Shown in pieces: positions 49,941-63,129 of a stretch of 64,000 nucleotides of DNA. A program made the position numbers and the translations under genes. Positions within the stretch are counted from its first letter, which is position 1. Every line of letters begins with the position of its first letter. This DNA is from Serilophus lunatus (taxonomy: Eukaryota; Chordata; Aves; Passeriformes; Eurylaimidae): NCBI GenBank assembly GCA_013399895.1, contig VXBA01005475.1, positions 118,037 to 182,036 on the forward strand, in the 5' to 3' direction. The notes under the pieces are model-generated. The model was not told where the DNA came from and ran no database searches. It worked only from the letters and a program-made list of their open reading frames with translations.

Positions 49941-52342
49941 TTTAAATCTCGTACAACTAGTACATAACTAGAATTTTTAATGCAGATGATGGGCAGATGC
50001 CATGAAAAAGAGGACCAGTATAAACTCCTCCACTCTTCAGTGAGCAAATACACTGTTGTTGAGAAGCTAATTCTGAAGCCCAAATCAGCTATTATTAGCA
50101 TTTGATCAGATATGTTCTTGCATGTGTAACAGAGTCCACACCCAAATAAAAGGAAAAAACCTACTGAAACCATCTTGAGAGGGCTTCACGGCCACAGCCT
50201 GATAATGAGATGCCGCAGAAATTCATGTTACAGAAAGTCACAAGGAGTGAGATCAGGTTCTCTGTTACCAACAACAGCCTGTGCCCTAACTCATCAAAAA
50301 GCAGTATCCAAAATAAGCTAGCTAGCAGCAGAAAACACAGGTAGCACAGCAAACAGCAAAGCTTGTGAGAGGAGACTGAGTGATGTCAGGGAAGGGTGTT
50401 AAACTGTGGAATAGTTTATTGGAAGAAGAAAGAAATAAATTTTAAAAAAAAGATTCAAAGTCTAACCATCCTCTGAGTACATAAAAAAATGACCTATAAC
50501 ATGGGTAGAGGAGATAATGTAATCTGTTATATTCACACATACTGGTAAAGAAATATCTCCTAGAAATTATGAGTTTTAAACAGAATTTTCTCTTCAGGTT
50601 ATATCTGCAGGAAATATCATTGTCATTCACACTGTATTTACTCTTTCGAGGTGTAAGTTGTTTGCTAACTCCACAAACATTGCTGTACATGACTTTAGGA
50701 CAGTGTTACATAGAATAATTAGAAGGTAGATGCTCTAAAATTCACTGTGGATTTCAATAGACAATACTATCAAGGCTAAGTACAAGTATATGAATGGATT
50801 AGAGTTGTACAAATTAGATTTCTTCAGCAAATTGAATTAATTTTGCTCAGCAAAACTTCTTTATATTTTAACTGAAAGACCAAAAGCTGCAAAACTATAA
50901 CTAATGTTTAATGGCATTTGTTAGGTTTAACAAATTTTCTTTTTCAAATTATTATTGCATTTATTATAGTTTTGATAGTGCACTATGTTGTTATGTGTAA
51001 ATTATTCCAGAATAATAAACACAATGAAACACGTGAAGTGATAAAGGCAATTTTTCCCTAAAAATCAAAGTGCGAAGAAAATAATCCACGGAGCCACAGT
51101 CTAGGGTGCTCAGCCACCTTTGCCCCTTCCTCTTCCATTTCCTTTTTGTTTCTTTCATTTTTTGCTTATTTCTCCTTACAAAGTGAAAAAACTATTTCAG
51201 AAAAGACCACTTGTGAGAAATGAGATATTTTTAGACAAACAGATACTAGAATAGCACCAATGTTTTGTGAAAGCAATAAAAATTTGCTGAGAGGTTCTCC
51301 AAATAGTCTAGGACTAACCTATGCTAACTATTGTGATGAAAGAATCTTTAATTACTTCAATGCCAACTTGACTCTTATCAAAAGAAGAAAACCCATGCAT
51401 ATATGAACTTCAAATATTTGTTCCTCATCTTCCTGCTCTGAGTCTGCTTTTTTTGGCTTGAAACAGATAAAGATTGAAAAGGAAGTGGTACCACAAGGCT
51501 TGAACGGAAGTTGTCTGTCCAGTTCCCTCATAGTATGGGATGAAACAATAGCAACAGTCTTTTGCTTACAAATGAGTGTAATACCACTTCCTTACACACA
51601 CTATGCTAATATAGTAGTAATAATGGTGGAGTAAGGGACCAGCAGCAGAGTATTCACTGATGATTTGTACAGCTTCATTATTCTTCCCAAAGCAAATCCT
51701 GGTTTTGTTCTTAAAAATTCCCATAGAGAAGAGACATGGTACATGTCACTGTTTATCCCCCTCTTTATACTCCTCCAAATTACTCTCTTTTTACTTTTTT
51801 TCATTTTCTTAAAGATGCGACAAGGGCCCAGTAATGACATTATCTGGTTTGGAAAAAAAGCCTCATATCACATAAAACATGTTGCTACCTACTTTGGAAA
51901 ATGTTGGATGAAGTCAAACAAAAGTTAAGTTTTATGCCATCCATGCACTGACAGCAGTATAACAAGAGACAGGTGTTTGCTTAAGCAGTATGGAAAGATC
52001 TATATGTTCTACAAGACAAAGTATATAAGCAACCAGGATCCTATTTTCATGCTTGTTTCTGACCTGTTTTCAACCTCTCCTGACTTGTTTTCCCTTCAGC
52101 AGTTCTGTTAGCTAGGTTTTTGAACTTTTCAGTACAAGTACCATATGTGAGCACGTTTTGGACAGCACAGGTTCACCAGGATTGTGATCTGAGCACGGTT
52201 GTCAAAACACTGATGCAGTACAAAATAAAGAGCCACCACTATATTTGATTGCTTAGATGATTCCAGTCTGTTTCTCCATCTGCATTCTTGCATATGGTCT
52301 TTCATACATGGTACAGTTAATGAATCTACAGCATGCAATTTT
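49941..52342. other. AT-rich unique sequence
   Basis: No gene recognised. The minus-strand frame ending in the CR1 at 49649 begins upstream at 50173, but the part before 49940 does not look like CR1. Confidence 0.5.
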
Positions 52343-52549
52343 CTAAACGTGCCCTGGGAGGGAATTGGTTATATGTTGCACTGCATAGGCAGAGCACTGA
52401 AGCACACTCTGGACTGTGGTTCTGTTTCTTTTTGCTTGTAAAGGATCACAGATATTGAGCTCATGCTGTATTTCAACGTGGGAAACACTGGGATATCTAC
52501 AACCAGCTTCAAGGTCCTGTTTTAACTTAGGTCTAAAGTCCAGTTCCAT
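52343..52549 (-). other. Coding-like segment, unknown protein
   Basis: I do not recognise the product. The minus-strand frame runs from ATG at 52549 to TAG at 52343, 68 codons, with a varied protein-like composition: MELDFRPKLKQDLEAGC, then VEIQHELNICDPLQAKRNRT and VQHITNSLPGHV. Past the TAG the same frame continues with few stops to about 52140. No acceptor or donor is convincing. It could be a decayed retrocopy or transposase remnant, or chance. Confidence 0.2.
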
Positions 52550-53761
52550 AACAAAATCAGCCTACTGAAATTCAGTATCAATAAGAAATGAATACACTTT
52601 CACTCAAATACTGAGCAGTTTGGTTTCACGTAAGTAGAATGGTAAGAAAGTTTGAAACAACAGCTGCAAATGAAGCTGCAAACTGAAGGAGTTTCCTGAG
52701 GCTTCCACTATGGGCTAGCCTGCATCTAGAGATAGCAGCTTCAGTCCCTTGACAACATCTTTTTGCACCAGAAAATTTTTTCAGCTATAAAGCAGCATTA
52801 TAAACTGTAGAGGGATGCAATATATAATGCATGCACACTGTTAACAAGTAATAGTACTCACGTACTGTCAGAGAACAGCAGAAATCCCAGCTGTTTGAAA
52901 TAATTAAAGAAAAAAAAAAGGCGAGAACAGAATCCACAAGGCCACAGTAATTTCCATGGTATTTTATTTAAGGTATTAAGGACTCTGTTTCAAGACAACT
53001 GAAAAAAAAGTCTTTAAAAAAGAGGAAGCCTGACAGACAAAAATAAACAATGAAGAGAGATGAAGCACTGATTTATATGTCTGTTATGTTTTGGGCAATA
53101 TGTGAATGTCATATTTAGGTATTATTAAAAAGTCTGCATATATCTTCAAACTTCAAAAGTTTGGTTATATAAATGCTCAGATCTTAAATTGCCAGTCCGT
53201 TTTTATTCTTCTCTTCTACACATGTGTGAAAAATGTGAAGATTAAAACATCAGAAACATTATACAATGTTCTATAAATTCATTCAGCAAGGTAAGTTACC
53301 TTTTTGAAGAAGCACTAGAGTGATTCATGTGCAAAGAAGAAGAAGCTTTGTGCTGGCCTTCTTTTCTTCAACAGTTCCTGTGAAATGCAGATGTATAGCT
53401 GTGCCTCTGTAATACATTTTTTATCTAAAACTCGGTATTGTGAAATCAACCACAAGCCTCTAACCCTTTCTTTTCACAGACTAAGGATAGAAGTGCAAGC
53501 TTTGGATGCTAAGAACACATTTGGGAATACTCATTCTTCTGTATGTTTCTAGAATGTATATATATTAATATGTGGGATATTGCTGTTCAAATGGAAGTTG
53601 TAAAATTAAGAGAATTTGAACTCTGTAAATTCCTCATCATGTTGTTAGGAAGTGTGGCAACCATCTGAAAACTCAGGTTTGAGGAAGTTCTCCACTATTT
53701 GTTTTCTTACAGTGAGAGAACAAGACTACAGTAGTTGATAACATCTATGGTAGAACTGTTA

Positions 53762-53830
53762 GTATAATATTATTATGTGTTATATTATTATAAAAATGTA
53801 TCTATTATATATGTTATAATATTATTATAC
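53762..53830. repeat. AT-rich patch with 14-bp direct repeat
   Basis: TATAATATTATTAT occurs twice (53763-53776 and 53815-53828) in a 70-base stretch of nearly pure A and T. The copies are also nearly self-complementary, so the patch could fold or unwind easily. Confidence 0.75.
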
Positions 53831-54991
53831 ATACATGGTGTAAAAGAGACGGACATACTTCAGGTTCTGTATCAAGGTGGGAATGTGGTACAATTTTTCA
53901 GTGGCTTCTCTCATTCAGATGGAAAGTCAGCCTTGGCAGTAAGTGGTAGTGACAGCACCTCAGTTTGCCTGTATAATTCATGAAGAACCTTGCACGTTGG
54001 AATGGTATGAGTTGAGACGTGTTTGGTTTTAGATCAGCTAAAGGAGGCAGCATCACTGCGATAAATCTTCTGTTACTTCAACTAAATCTGAAGATAGCTA
54101 AAATAATTTTGTTTTTGTATCCCATTCCCTTAAATCTGCAACTTAGAGTAATTTAGAGACTTGTGATTTATTTCACAATACCAAGTTTTAGATATAAAGT
54201 TAATTTCTAAAGGACAGTTATACATCTGCATTTAAGGACTGCATTACTTTTCCATTTGTCCCATTCCTGCTGGTCAACTCATCTTTTTCATACCAGCCAC
54301 TCATTCTTTTTTGTTAGTCAAAAATACAAATATATTGCATAGTATATACAAACTAAACACCTCAACAAAACCATGTGGCAGAAAAACCTTATTTCTGGCC
54401 ACCTGCCAATACTATGTAGTCATTAAATCCAAATAGAATCAAAAGACCATATATAAATAAAGATATATTAGAAAAGTATTTAAAAACATGGATACGTAAA
54501 TGTGATGATGAGAATATTAAGCCCTTCAAAAGTCAGAAGTCCTTGCTTCTTTACTACAGTCCTGGTATTTTACTGGAGGCATGCTAAATACATTATGAAA
54601 AATTAATTTAAAAACAGTGAGAAGAGAAGAGAGAATTGCTTTACTCCTAAGAATGCATATTTCCATACACTCAGCTACTTGTTTTAGAGGTCTGTACAAA
54701 TTCCTAGAGATCAATCCCATTTGATGACAAGCATACTACAGTATCAGTCAAGCTTTATCGTTCCAAAGCTATATTGTTCTGCAAGTCAGGAAGGATACGT
54801 AAGTAAGATAAGATAGGCAAACAAACTAACATTCTGATTTTTTTTCCTTCTCTTTCCCCCTCTTCCACCATTTTTCTCCCCACTTATAACTCAGATATTG
54901 AGTATAAAAAATATAAAAACTATTAACTACTACTGAGATTACTTGTCCTGGCTGTCTTAGCATTGTAGTAACTCTAATTTTTTTTTTTTTT

Positions 54992-55053
54992 AAAAATCAA
55001 CCAAACAAAAACAAAACAAAAAATTCCAGCCAACCAAAAAAAACCCCACCACA
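54992..55053. repeat. A/C-rich low-complexity tract
   Basis: Follows directly on a T14 run (54978-54991). Made of AACAAAA, CCAACC and A8CCCC units. Confidence 0.75.
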
Positions 55054-55860
55054 ACTGTTTCTGACAAAAATTATGATATGGAAATACTCAAGAGTCAAGT
55101 GAAAGAAGTCTGAATAAACCAAAAAAAATTAAAAATTAAAAAAATTACTAAAGTATGTCTAGTAAAACACAGGTTTCCCATTGAATCAGTTGAATTTTTG
55201 TTACCAAATTCAACAAGATTACAACTGGGTTTTGCTAGGGGGAGAATATAAAAATTACATTGTTTTTGAGGGTAATATGCAAGTTATGTAACATATATGC
55301 AAGAGATTTTTAATATTTGATACAGTTGCAACTAATTCCATATGCACTTATAGCATAAAAACAGAATATATGCACGCAATGCATTTCTTAAACATCTTTA
55401 ATTTGTGTTTTGTCTGCCTATGCAAGATGTCCTGTTACAATTGATCCACTTCTCTAGATAAAAACACTCTGAAAAATGTATTTCTGAAAGTATTTGCTAG
55501 AAATCACCAGACTGGACCAACTGTCTTTGTTAAAATATGGAATTAGCATATTTCTTATTCATTGACAATATAGAAGTTGTACATTCCAGCCTATTTCCCT
55601 GTCCTTAGCTACCTACCTAGCCTTTATTAGTCTGCTCTAACCAGTATCTCAGATCTCTTTCTCTGCTTTGGGCATTATGTACAGTAAAAAAAAAAAAAAA
55701 TCCCAAACAAACAAAAAAATGCAAACCGAAACAATGCACCCCCTCCCCAAATACAAAAGTGATTTATATTGCAGACTCTTTGGCTCCTTGATAAACACTG
55801 TTGTTCCAAGTCTGTTCTGTGAATAGATCACCAACAATCTGCCGTTTGGGAACCTGAAAT

Positions 55861-56045
55861 ACTGTCATCACCACTGACCAAAAGCCAAATAGTTCCTCGC
55901 TAGATATTCTCAGGGAAGACCATCCTAAGAGACTCTCAGACAGAGCGATCCATCAGCAATGTCAGCCTGAGGACTCCCGTGGGCGGAGCACAGTTGCAGA
56001 GGAAACTGCCCTCACTGGTCAGTTCTGGTGTCTGTAAATACATAT
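55861..56045. other. GC-raised segment, open in several frames, possible exon
   Basis: A locally GC-richer island in AT-rich DNA. Two overlapping plus-strand frames stay open across it. The better one (to a TAG at 56046) includes LRDSQTERSISNVSLRTPVG and AQLQRKLPSLVSS. It can be bounded by an ATTCTCAG acceptor (exon from 55914) and a CTG|GTCAGT donor (exon to 56017). A minus-strand frame is also open for about 32 codons after a TATTTACAG acceptor-like site. Because both strands are open, the strand cannot be decided. It may be a conserved exon or a conserved noncoding element. Confidence 0.25.
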
Positions 56046-56268
56046 AGGGATTTCACATGCAAACACGAAAGGCAGGGTCTTTGGAGTGACTTTGCTCAGC
56101 AGGCTTTCCAATGAAATGATATCAGCATGTTCAGGAGGTCAAACAGAAATACTAGATCTCAAAAATCCAAGATGTCTCAAAATCCCAAAAGTATGCCAAA
56201 TTTATGTAACACTTAGCGGGCACTGTCAGGTATAGTGTTCCTCAAATACTAGTGTCCCACTTGCTCAC

Positions 56269-56302
56269 AAAAAAAGAAAACAAACAAACAAATAAACAAA
56301 CC
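56269..56302. repeat. (AAAC)n microsatellite
   Basis: Tandem AAAC/AAAT units after a short A5GA4 run. Confidence 0.85.
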
Positions 56303-56533
56303 TCACCTTATTTTAAAAATCAAGGAAAATTGCTTTACTTATCTGTTCAAAGTTTTATACACTCTAGGCTAAATTGAAGGCATAAAGCATGATCAAAGCC
56401 TGGAATTTAGCATTACCACTCAAAACCAGATGTCTCCTCTGCTCACTTCAAATATTGTTATACTAATACACATGAAATACAAGAAATATTTATTACTCAC
56501 TACCAAAATTTCACATCTCTTCAGACAGACTGG

Positions 56534-56599
56534 CAAAAAAAACCCCCCAAAAACCCACACAAAGCAAAAGAACCCAAAACATCAAGACCTAAACAAGCA
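56534..56599. repeat. A/C-rich low-complexity tract
   Basis: A8 and C6 runs with CCCAAA and ACCC units. It belongs to the recurring class in this window. Confidence 0.75.
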
Positions 56600-59500
56600 A
56601 TATCCCTATTAGACTTAGGGATAGAGAAGTAAGAATGACAAAGCTGATTAATCTTAAAAGGTATCTTTAGAGAGGGAGCCTTTAAGACAACTAATCAACA
56701 CTCAACCTAAAAAATGGCAAAGAAGAGATGTAAAGGTTACGTTTTATACCACAGCTTTCCATTTCATCAACATAAAGTAATTGCTGCACAGATCTATGCA
56801 ACGAGATACACAGAAACATTTATTCCTTTCTGAAATGAGGAGTATTATCCATCCTTTGGGTGCTCATTATGAGAGTCAGCACTGAGAATTAAGTGCACAG
56901 GATCCCAGTGGAAACACTCAGAAGCTAACGAACTTCCATAATTTGACCAGAAATGTATGCTTTGGAATTTGTTCTTATTGAAAAAAAGCTAACGACACAT
57001 ATTAGGAAGGCCTATTTACTTGAGAGTATTAAACAATTGCTTATCAGAATAGCGCATTAGGCTTCACAGATATGCTATGGCTTCTGTTCAATGTCGCCAT
57101 CCATATGAAATACATTTTTTGGTATTGTGACTCTGCTTTCAATGCCAGTTCTTAAAGCGTGCTATTCTAAATTTACCCTTTGATTAGACATGCATGTTCC
57201 TAATTAAGCTCAACCTGTCCATTCTTCTTTGAAGAGATTAAAGTCAGAGTTCCCAAGACTCTTGAGGCTCTGTGCAATAATTTACTTGTTCTTGGTAAAG
57301 GCAATAGAAGTCAGAAGTGAAAAATAAGTGCAATAAGCTGCCAAGCTTGTCAGAAACACTTTCAACCAAAAATATATATAAGTGAACCTATAAAATCTTC
57401 AAGTGATCATCATGTTTATATAGCAGAAAAAAAGGAATTGGTGTTGCCTACCTCCTATGCAATCAACTACAAAATGCTGTAAATCATCAATAAAATGAAT
57501 GTATATATAGTGGTTAATCCTTGAGGTCTATGGCAGATTACAAACACTGTTTTCCCCATAACAGACCAAACTTTACCTTCTGAAAATGAAGTAGACATAG
57601 CTGAGAGGCAGTTGGGAATTAACCTCGTGATCCTTAAGCAGTACAGGACTTCCAACCCTATTACTCAAAATCCTTCTGTTGGGAAGGTTAACACAGTTAA
57701 ATGACAGAAATAAAGAAAACAGAAGCCAACTTTTGTTTTTCCCTCTGTACCAACAGATGACATACATCAGCACTGCAGTGGAAATCCACATACAAAGTTA
57801 CATTATTCTTAACCCAAAACCTTAAAATCAGTTGCATCAATTATGCAAGTCATCAATTACTGTCAATCTCCTTAATTAAAACACAAAGTTATACAAAGAC
57901 ACAGATTTTGTTGTTCTTGTTCTTTTAGTCACTGCATTTCTAAGCATACTAGGTCAGATCAGGTTAGGTGCTGATCTGAAGGTTCAGGTTACCATCATGT
58001 GGTGATCAAGGATACAGGTACTTCATCGTAAATATTCAGAAAGTATCAAATATGACTAATCACTTTGTCAAAATTTATCAAAATGCTACCAGACTGACCT
58101 AGATTTTGATTTTTAAGAGTGCATTAGATATTTCACTCTGTATTTAGTATCTACACTGTTTGGCAGCACCATCTTTAACTTTCCATGCAACTTCAGCTTC
58201 TAGATCGCAGAGAATCTCATTTACTACGGTACTATAGTATCACAGCATTTAGAAATTAGATGATGCCATTAGGCAGGTTCAAAAGCTGAAGCTTATTTAG
58301 TATAACAAACATAAGTGAGAAAGTGATGGTGCTAGGAATGTCTTTGTGTACCTGCTTATTTAAAGAACTCAATTTGTCTACAAGTTCTGGGATACCAGAC
58401 AAGTAAAAGGTTTACCCAGGCAGGATTTCCATGTCTAACCTTGAGCCATTTCCATTGCTGAAAACCTTTAAGCTGTTGTTTCCTTAGATAACCCTTCTCC
58501 AACCTATTCTTCTGCCTTCGCACTTTGCTTTTCACTAATACGAACATCTGTAACTAATGCCGTGACATCTTTCAAGCAAAAAAAAAAAAAAAGAGCCTTC
58601 CCATATGCCAAACAGGTAAAGCAAGTCAACCTTTTGGCAAGAAGAATGATCGTTTTTGAACAACCAAGTTTGACTGGGACAACAACAACCTGCTTTCAAA
58701 GAAACCTGATTGATACCTTGCCAACTACAACATTAGGACAAAACAGCAGGACGCCAGAATTTATTTATGTATGTTATCTTCAGTGAAAATAAATCTAAAA
58801 TAATAAATATATTTTAAAAAACTAAACAAACAACAAAAACACCTCTAGATGTGCTAGCATATTAGAATACACACACTCATAAATGCCAGTATTTTGGTGG
58901 AAAACTGTAAAGAAAACCTGTAAAGTTCACATGGTCTGTTTTCAACATTCAGTGCATGCTTTCTTGATTTTCAGATATCCAGCTTCAAAAATCTTAGAGG
59001 TACTCTTTTAGGAAGCGGTAACAAAAATACCCTGGAACTCATTGTCTGGAGCCTTGAGTTGCCTCTGAGACCCTCCTTGCCAGTCACTCTTCCAAACCAC
59101 TTGCTAGTTCTGATGGAAGGCATATATCCTTTACAGGATTTAGATTACAACCTCTGCTAATCTAGCAGAGCTAAAAGGTACACCAATTTTCTACCATCAC
59201 ACTGAAACTTATTTCTCATTAGTTTCCAAAACATCTTAGACATTTGAAAGAAATGAATATAATATAAATGAATATGTAAGAGTTAAGTCTTATCCAGTGA
59301 GTTTAAAACAATTAAGAACCCCATCAGAATATCTATTTACACTACCTGCCTATTTCATTTGTCTCCCTTCAAAAATTCAGCCTTAAGGTGATACTTTGGT
59401 ACTACTTTAACTGAATAACAACTGGCTGTGTTAGAACAGGAGAATGAAGCCTAAAAAAGAATGTTATACTAAGCAGACAAATTTAAGTTTTACTGTCAGT

Positions 59501-60355
59501 TTCCAAAAGTGATTTTCTTGACCAAAAGGATATTCCTTCATTTTGAAGATTTTTGGAAGATGAAGAAGTCAATTGGGGAAAAAAAAAAGTGAGAAAGGGA
59601 AAAGGCAAAATCTTCCTCTAGAGAACGTTTTATGTAAAGCCTCTTTGGGTCTCAGATGGTTTTAATTTTGGATTCTATTACTCAAACTCTGCATATTTGT
59701 GGTTTCTTTAAATGAATTAAAACAAGTGGAAAATAATGATTTGTTATACAGTAGAATTATTATTACCAACAATACTTTACAATAAACCATAATAAAATGC
59801 AACATCAAACATGGTTATTTTAGGTATAAATTTCAGAAAGTTAACACCTTTTTGGCAGCCCTGGGAAGTACAAAGTTTCAAAGTTTTGTTCAAAGCCTGT
59901 TTTGGTGTTTTTTGTAGAAACTTCAGTAAAATAGGCAGTAACAAGAAGGACAAGATAATACATACTCTTCCATGCTGATGTGGCTTTAAGTTACTGTTTA
60001 TTAGTATAATTGAATTTTGTGAATTTGAATAGGTAGATTAAGAGCCAGTAGGATGCACTAGAACTTAGCAGGCCTAGAGCAATTTAAATGAATATTAAAT
60101 GCTTTCTCTCATAGATGTTTCCCTGTTTCTTAGTTTTACACTAAACTGGTAGTTAATACAACAAAAAAAAGCAAACAACTTACTAACATGGCAATTATGT
60201 TACATACAAACAGATACTATATTTCCTTTTCAATATTATTGAATTTAAATTTTGTCCAGCATAATGCCAAAGAACCTGATCAGACAATCTGCTTTTGCAA
60301 CCTATTCATGACACAAAGTTAGCACATACCAAAAGGATAGAAGACATTGTTTCAG

Positions 60356-60487
60356 TGTGTCATGGTGCACTTAGACTTCTTTCCAAGTGAGCCAAACTAC
60401 AAAGGAGCCATCAGCCAAAGGGTCATGTGGTTCTGCAGTGCAGAGGACTGCATACCTGTCCTGCATGGAGACTTCCTATTCCAATGA
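60356..60487 (+). other. Possible short exon, unknown protein
   Basis: Follows ACATTGTTTCAG at 60344-60355. The frame TGT GTC ATG stays open for 43 codons to a TGA at 60485. It is protein-like: VMVHLDFFPSEPNYKGAISQ, then RVMWFCSAEDCIPVLHGDF. The length is within chance, no donor is needed if it is a last exon, and no family is recognised. Confidence 0.15.
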
Positions 60488-62371
60488 AAGAAATTACTTT
60501 TCCCACCATGCCTCCATTAAAAACAAAAATGTCACAAAAATAATGTTTTCCCTCATATAATATCTTTTGTCGTAACAAAAACAACCTCTTCTTTAACAGC
60601 AAATATGGTTTAGTTCTATTTGAGAGTCATTCTGTCACAAAAAATAAATTCACCACATTTAAAAATGCAGCCTCTATTAAGGTTTAATTTTTACTTGTAT
60701 GTTATTAATAATTACATTATTAAATTTAATATTGTGCAGTTAAATAAGCATCCAAAATTCATCCCGTACTAAGATCTTGTTGAGATCTTCAAAAGGGAAA
60801 AACAGTCACTTTTGGTTTTGTCAAACCTCAGCTACAACTTCAAATGTCAAACTCTTCATGACTTACAAGCACAATCAATAGACATCAAAACCGCAGGTCC
60901 TTATTTAAGTGAAGAGTATTGTAATAATGCATTTTCCTTATCTTGGTGGTACTACTGAAAACAGTTGCTTCTAGTATAGAAGCGTATGCTTGAAATCCTA
61001 ACAAAGATATGCTGGAATTTCCACAAGTGATCAGCTCTAAAAATCATATCACACTGAACCATGAAATAGAAAATGTGTCTGGAATTTAGTGCAAAATTTA
61101 ACACTCATGAGTTCCGCTGATTCTGTTATCTGCTCCATTTACATGCCAATCTACAGCCCTACCTAAAAATGCATTTCTTAAAACCCTTAAAATAAACTGC
61201 TCTGCCACATCCTTTGTAGCATAAGTTGATTTTACACATCTTGAGAAACAAATACTTAATGTGGAACCATAGCCATTAAATTGATACCATCCATCACCAA
61301 AGGTAAATTATGCAAACCAGAATTATGCAAACACCTTTTTTTTTTTTAGATGCTACTAGTTCTATTTTGTGCAGCTGTCTTTCAGAGTTGATTTTGCGAG
61401 GATGAATTTTTTTTTAGTACCACCATCCAAAAAAACCCATAGCAAAAGTCACAAACGGTGTCACTGATAAGCTATTTATTGCTTTTAACATCTGTAAATG
61501 TACCGAACAAACAGACCTTGAGCACTGTAGCTGGAATTCTCTCCTAAAAGCATCTTTCTTGCAATCCACAAAAAGTCATGCAACTGGCATTCAGAAATAA
61601 ATACTCTGCTTCCTACCAGCAGCTTTGAGGGGTATTTCCCTTGGTACATACACATAGCACAGCCCGCTACTCCTTTTTTTCAAGCCTCTCTTATATAACA
61701 GACTGCAAAAACCATCTCTGAACAACATGAGCAAGATGCGATCTCCTGTTTCAGAACTACAACAATCAACACAATTACATCCAACCCAGTCCCAAGCTAT
61801 TAATCAACTTCTCATTTATGACAATGACCCATCCCAAGTTCTCTGCAGTTTTGCAAGACACAGACTGGTAGTCAGTCAAGGCTCCCAAAGGGTCCAAGTC
61901 ATTCACAGAGTGAAAAGAGGCAGCTTCACCAACTTGGCTCAGAAATAGTGTTACAAGGTTGTTTGATCATTGTATAATACTTTGTTCATATGTCAGAGTC
62001 TTCCTAGGTGGCTTGGGTTTAAGGTTGGGGCTCCTCCCTAGATAACCTGTGTAAAGGCAAATAGGCTCACAAAAACCCTAAAGCCACTTGAGTCTCAGAG
62101 GCCCACAAGTGGGATATGCAGCAGATTTCTCTGGAGACCTGTCCTTAACCCCTTCATGCCATGTCTTTTATATGCTGACCAACTAATTAGGCTATCTGAA
62201 AAATATCAACTCAGCCTATGACTTACATAATCAGTTTATTTTTTAAGACAGGATGAATATATCTTTAAGTACAGGATGACAAAGATTTTTTCCCCTCTCT
62301 GGATTTTGCAAAAGGCACAACAGACTTACATAAACTCCATATAATTCTGGGTTGTCCTCTCTGTATCTCGT

Positions 62372-62393
62372 GGTACGTAATTCTTGACGTACC
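62372..62393. repeat. Hairpin GGTACGT / ACGTACC
   Basis: Perfect 7-bp arms with an 8-base loop. The right arm sits in CTTGACGTACC, which contains the cAMP-response half-site TGACGT. Confidence 0.6.
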
Positions 62394-62477
62394 CTGTGGA
62401 GAGGTTTGCTATAAAGCACAGCTCAGGCTGACTCACTGTTTTCATTTTACATACAGGCTACCTATACAGTCTTCGAA

Positions 62478-62596
62478 AATAAACCTGCAATGTGAAGTTT
62501 TTACTTTCCTTGTTATTGTCAATAAAAAGGCATACGTGTTTTAAGGGGCAGATAGTTACTACAGCAAATAAAGTCAAGAACTGGGTGTTCAATAAA
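62478..62596 (+). terminator. Cluster of four AATAAA polyadenylation signals
   Basis: AATAAA at 62478, 62521, 62567 and 62591 on the plus strand. This might mark the 3' end of a plus-strand transcript just before the CpG island. AATAAA is common in AT-rich DNA, so this is suggestive only. Confidence 0.25.
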
Positions 62597-63129
62597 GGGA
62601 TCTCTTAATTGCTAAATATTTCCTCCAAGTTTTGGACATTTATTCTGCAATGCATAGGGTTAACCACGACACCCTGAATCCAAACAAAGCACACCCTAAG
62701 AAAGTATAAGAAAATGCATCTGCACGAGATGCTGTATTAGACTCTTCCATGTATTTCTGCTTCCAGTCCTTCCAGGGGAAATTTAACGTGGTTTCTAAAA
62801 TTATCCCTCTTCAGGGTTTTTTTTTTTCATTTTTCTTGAAGATCCCAGGCCACATGAATTTGTGTATTACATGTACTGCCTGTGCCGCTGCACCTCCTTC
62901 CTCTGTGGTGACTTGATTCAGCTGAAGCTACGCTTTGACCGATCGATGCAAGCACATTACACACCAGAATAAGAGTAAGGTAAGGGTAAAGGAAAGAAAA
63001 GCATCTCTCCTTTCAGCCATTAAATATAGATCAACGAAACATCACAGCGCACATCGCGGCTCTGCTCCCCACCCCCTCCGCCCGCTCCTCGAGCGCAGGA
63101 TTTCGCAGACGGTGGCTTCAAAGGAAGAA

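Larger units (their letters stand above)
52550..55860. other. AT-rich unique sequence
   Basis: No gene recognised. A 75-base segment at 53864-53938 (plus) lies between ACTTCAG and a GTAAGT donor and is open in frame, but its acceptor tract is poor. An AT-only repeat patch lies at 53762-53830. A T14 run and A/C-rich tract lie at 54978-55053, and an A/C-rich tract at 55685-55755. Confidence 0.5.
56046..60355. other. AT-rich unique sequence
   Basis: No gene recognised. It contains a (CAAA)n stretch (56269-56302), an A/C-rich tract (56534-56599) and an A15 run near 58579. Confidence 0.5.
60488..63039. other. AT-rich sequence with clustered AATAAA signals
   Basis: No exon is recognised with confidence. 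A 73-codon plus frame (61727-61948) lies upstream of four AATAAA hexamers between 62478 and 62596. A short palindrome containing a TGACGT half-site lies at 62372-62393. Confidence 0.45.
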
